Source: Bacteroidota bacterium (lineage in GTDB: Bacteria; Bacteroidota; Bacteroidia; Chitinophagales; Chitinophagaceae). Taken from it: 7,991 bases of DNA. Both the position numbers and the translations under genes were made by a program. The notes beneath the pieces are model-generated. The model was not told the origin of the DNA, made no database searches, and saw only the letters and a program-made list of their open reading frames with translations. Shown here piece after piece: positions 5,642-7,991 of the stretch (the first letter of the stretch is position 1; each line of letters starts with the position of its first letter). The stretch covers positions 1 to 7,991 of the forward strand of contig JAEWJV010000432.1 of the NCBI GenBank assembly GCA_023386395.1, written 5' to 3'.

Positions 5642-6886
5642 ATGCAGATGCTTATAAAAAATATTGGCTGCCTTATAAATGTGCGTGAGGAAAATACATT
5701 GCTTCATGGCAACAATTTATCCAATCTTCCCTGTATAAAAAACGCATATTTAATTATTGAAGACGGAAAAATAAAAGGCTATGGAAAAATGGAGAACCTG
5801 CCTTCAATTACCGCTCACCCATCATCCCCCACAATAAATGACGTTCACGGCGCTTACATACTCCCCTGCTGGTGCGACAGCCACACACACCTGGTTTTTG
5901 CAGCCAGCCGCGAAGAAGAATTTATTGATAAAATAAAAGGATTAAGTTATGCAGAGATTGCTGCAAAGGGCGGCGGTATTTTAAACTCTGCAAATAAATT
6001 AAACAGCATGAGTGAAGATGCGTTATTTAATGCAGCCCTGCAAAGGCTGCATGAAGTAATAGCGCTCGGCACCGGCGCTATTGAAATAAAGAGCGGTTAT
6101 GGTTTAAGTGTTGAATCTGAGTTGAAATTGCTGCGTGTCATTCAGCGGTTGAAGGCGCTTGATTTAATACCGGTTAAAGCCAGCTTTTTAGGGACGCATG
6201 CTTACCCGTTGGAATATAAAAACAATCACGAAGGATATATAAAACTGGTCATTAATGAAATGCTGCCCAATATTGCCAAAGAAAATCTGGCAGATTTTAT
6301 TGACGTGTTTTGTGAAGATGGATTTTTTTCTGCTGAAGAAACAAAACGCATTTGTGAAGCTGGCATACAATATGGCTTGCGGCCCAAACTTCATGTGAAC
6401 CAGTTAAACAGTATTGGTGGTATTGAGGCTGCAATTGAATTGAATGCATTAAGTGCTGACCATCTTGAAACAATGAATGATGATGAAATAGCAACGCTTT
6501 CAACAAGTGCAACCATTGGCACGTTATTGCCTACTGCCGCCTATTTTTTGAGAATGCAGTACCCGCCGGCACGAAAGCTAATTGATGCCGGTGCTGCCCT
6601 TGCTTTAGCCTCTGATTATAATCCGGGCTCATCGCCTTCCGGCAATATGAATATGGTTGTTTCCATGGCATGCATTCAAATGCGTATGCTGCCTGAAGAA
6701 GCTGTTAATGCTGCTACTATTAATGGTGCTTATGCCATGCAGTTGCAACATGAAACGGGAAGTATAACCATTGGCAAAAAAGCCAACCTCATATTTACCA
6801 AACCGGTTCCATCACTGGCTTACCTGCCTTATTCTTTTGGCAACAACCTTATTGATAAAGTAATGATAAACGGCAGGTTTATTTAA
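5642..6886 (+). CDS. hutI: Imidazolonepropionase (histidine degradation)
   Basis: HutI is a cytosolic metal-dependent amidohydrolase. It opens the ring of 4-imidazolone-5-propanoate to N-formimidoyl-L-glutamate, the third step of histidine catabolism after HutH and HutU. The protein is about 412-416 residues, the family length. Numbering from ATG 5642, the metal ligands expected for the family are all present: H81 and H83 in DSHTHLVF, H251 in KLHVNQ, and D325 in ASDYNPGS. Substrate-side motifs are GTGAIEIKSGYGLS (143-156), FLGTHAYP (H186) and SADHLE (H274). SGNMNMV (333-339) and AATINGAYAM (357-366) are also conserved, and a C-terminal IGKKANLIF block closes the composite amidohydrolase beta-sandwich. 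Three starts are possible: TTG 5636, ATG 5642 and ATG 5648. MQMLIKN aligns well with the usual family opening, but the -7-like element at 5631-5638 would favour 5648. No other hut gene is visible nearby, so the rest of the pathway must be encoded elsewhere. Confidence 0.97.
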   Translation: MQMLIKNIGCLINVREENTLLHGNNLSNLPCIKNAYLIIEDGKIKGYGKMENLPSITAHPSSPTINDVHGAYILPCWCDSHTHLVFAASREEEFIDKIKGLSYAEIAAKGGGILNSANKLNSMSEDALFNAALQRLHEVIALGTGAIEIKSGYGLSVESELKLLRVIQRLKALDLIPVKASFLGTHAYPLEYKNNHEGYIKLVINEMLPNIAKENLADFIDVFCEDGFFSAEETKRICEAGIQYGLRPKLHVNQLNSIGGIEAAIELNALSADHLETMNDDEIATLSTSATIGTLLPTAAYFLRMQYPPARKLIDAGAALALASDYNPGSSPSGNMNMVVSMACIQMRMLPEEAVNAATINGAYAMQLQHETGSITIGKKANLIFTKPVPSLAYLPYSFGNNLIDKVMINGRFI

Positions 6887-6890
6887 ATTA

Positions 6891-6908
6891 GCAATTTTAT
6901 CCAATTGC
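6891..6908 (+). terminator. Weak stem-loop just after hutI, possible terminator
   Basis: GCAATT (6891-6896) and AATTGC (6903-6908) form a perfect 6-bp stem with a 6-base loop. It starts 5 bp after the hutI stop and is followed by CTTTCT. The stem has only two G-C pairs and the T-tract is interrupted, so it would be a poor intrinsic terminator. The position is what makes it plausible. Confidence 0.3.
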
Positions 6909-6947
6909 CTTTCTGGATATTCGCATTTAAATCGCATCGGAACTGAT

Positions 6948-7003
6948 TTTAAAGAAAAGCAAACTGTTGTTTGAAAAATGATTTATTTATTGTTTTCTTT
7001 AAA
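6948..7003. repeat. Nested inverted repeats upstream of the antiporter gene
   Basis: Perfect 11-bp arms, TTTAAAGAAAA (6948-6958) and TTTTCTTTAAA (6993-7003), enclose a second perfect hairpin, CAAAC-TGTT-GTTTG (6960-6973). The outer arms are AT-only apart from one G-C pair. The structure ends 46 bp before the antiporter ATG, so it may lie in its leader or promoter region. It is an observed symmetry without a known function. Confidence 0.5.
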
Positions 7004-7049
7004 TTTTGTTCGTCAATTTCATATTTCGGCTATTGCGTAAATCAACGGT

Positions 7050-7991
7050 ATGACAAATTTTTCTCCTGAATGGGTTTTGATTTTATTGAGTGGTGTAATT
7101 GTTGTTTCGTACCTGTTTTCCATTATCTCCAATTATATAAAAGTGCCTTCGGTATTGCTGTTACTTGCGGCGGGCATTGCACTGCGCTCAATTGCCAATG
7201 CAAACGGATGGCAGTTACCCGTTGCCGATAATACGGTTGAATATTTTGGATCTGTTGGTTTAATTATGATTGTGCTGGAAGCCGGGCTTGACCTGAAGCT
7301 TGGGCGCAATAAGATAAGGCTAATCAGCAGGTCGTTTTTCGCGGCATTTTTTATATTGATACTTTCCATTACGGCAATAAGCGCTGCCTTATATTTTTTA
7401 TTGCACCAGGATGTACGGGATTGTATTGTTTACGCTATTCCGCTTTCGGTAATGAGCAGTTCAATTGTAATTCCAAGCCTGCATCATTTATCGGAAAAGA
7501 AAAAAGAATTTCTTGTGTATGAAGCTTCATTTTCCGATATACTTGGCATCATTCTTTTTAATTATTTTACGGCAAGGGAAATTTTCTCAGTGCTTGCCAT
7601 AAGCACCTTCTTTTTAAGCATTGCCATCGCCATTATCCTTTCCGTAGTTTTTTCAGTGCTGCTGTTTATTATCCTTGCCAAATCAAAAATGAGCGTTAAG
7701 TTTTTTCTCGTGTTTGCCGTGCTGATTATTTTATATGAAGGTGGCAAATTATTAAGCTTGCCATCACTGCTTATCATCCTTTTTTTCGGTTTATTAATGA
7801 ACAACTGGCACCTTGTAAAAGTGCCAAAAATAAGAGGGTTGTTTTCGGGAGAAAAAGCTGCGGAAGCCACGCATTTACTGCATTCCATTACGGCTGAAAG
7901 CTCATTTTTAATACGCACTTTCTTCTTTTTATTATTTGGTTATTCCATAAATATACAGGCCATTGGCTCAACAGATGTTTTAATTGTAGGC
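7050..7991 (+). CDS. Cation:proton antiporter (CPA family, NhaP/Kef-like), 3' end outside window
   Basis: The frame from ATG 7050 stays open for 314 codons to the right edge. The product is an inner-membrane protein, predicted to exchange Na+ or K+ for H+ for pH and ion homeostasis. Hydrophobic segments lie near residues 8-28, 33-50, 66-78, 94-117, 125-143, 155-172, 180-210, 217-230, 236-250 and 284-300. CPA-type landmarks are VPSVLLLLAAGIAL (32-45), the LEAGLDL turn (76-82), the core YEASFSDILGIILF (157-170), and the helix SFLIRTFFFLLFG (285-297) with its conserved Arg (R289). In the core, E158 and D163 match the Glu and the transport Asp of NhaP proteins, but the residue before the Asp is Ser (S162) instead of Asn. 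A cytosolic TrkA-type domain, if any, would lie beyond the window. Start choice: the hydrophobic N-terminus follows directly and no upstream in-frame start fits better. Ion specificity cannot be told from this sequence. Confidence 0.85.
   Translation, partial: MTNFSPEWVLILLSGVIVVSYLFSIISNYIKVPSVLLLLAAGIALRSIANANGWQLPVADNTVEYFGSVGLIMIVLEAGLDLKLGRNKIRLISRSFFAAFFILILSITAISAALYFLLHQDVRDCIVYAIPLSVMSSSIVIPSLHHLSEKKKEFLVYEASFSDILGIILFNYFTAREIFSVLAISTFFLSIAIAIILSVVFSVLLFIILAKSKMSVKFFLVFAVLIILYEGGKLLSLPSLLIILFFGLLMNNWHLVKVPKIRGLFSGEKAAEATHLLHSITAESSFLIRTFFFLLFGYSINIQAIGSTDVLIVG

Noticed and set aside
6970..7008. Promoter for the antiporter formed by TTTG (6970-6973) and TAAATTTTG (7000-7008)
   Set aside because: The spacing (26 bp) is outside the usual 17-23 bp range and the -7 element has an extra base, so the match is not good enough to call.
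7562..7918. 118-codon minus-strand open frame, with another at 7133-7369
   Set aside because: Both lie antisense to the antiporter, whose plus-strand translation shows continuous membrane helices and family motifs.

Overview
The window looks like chromosomal DNA of a Bacteroidota member, probably of the Chitinophagaceae/Chitinophagales type. The reasons are AT-rich DNA, starts without strong Shine-Dalgarno sequences, TAnnTTTG-like -7 elements, and a DUF5686 outer-membrane protein carrying an N-terminal carboxypeptidase-regulatory-like domain. The DUF5686 architecture is essentially restricted to this phylum. The placement below phylum level is inference.

Layout. Positions 1-524 (+) hold the 3' part of a CheB-type methylesterase domain that begins before the window. 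Positions 575-1441 (+) encode a beta-hydroxyacid dehydrogenase of the 3-hydroxyisobutyrate dehydrogenase superfamily. It converges on rarA (1511-2773, -), a AAA+ ATPase of replication-fork maintenance. Upstream of rarA, on the same strand, lies a large DUF5686 gene (2899-5445, -). The 125-bp gap between the two carries a direct repeat and inverted repeats. A 190-bp divergent intergenic region (5446-5635) separates DUF5686 from hutI (imidazolonepropionase, about 5642-6886, +) and contains a strong hairpin and plausible promoters for both directions. After a 163-bp gap with nested inverted repeats comes a cation:proton antiporter (7050 to the window end, +), whose 3' end is outside.

The genes do not form one pathway. 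They are housekeeping or general-metabolism genes: chemosensory-type signalling, a reductase of unknown substrate, DNA repair, an outer-membrane protein, histidine degradation and ion homeostasis. hutI stands apart from any other hut gene in view. No mobile element, CRISPR array, tRNA, rRNA or defence system is visible. The most interesting observations are modest: the structured intergenic regions, a hutI promoter that nearly abuts the start codon, a non-standard substrate loop in the dehydrogenase, and a Ser-Asp pair where related antiporters have Asn-Asp. I do not see a convincing previously undescribed system here.
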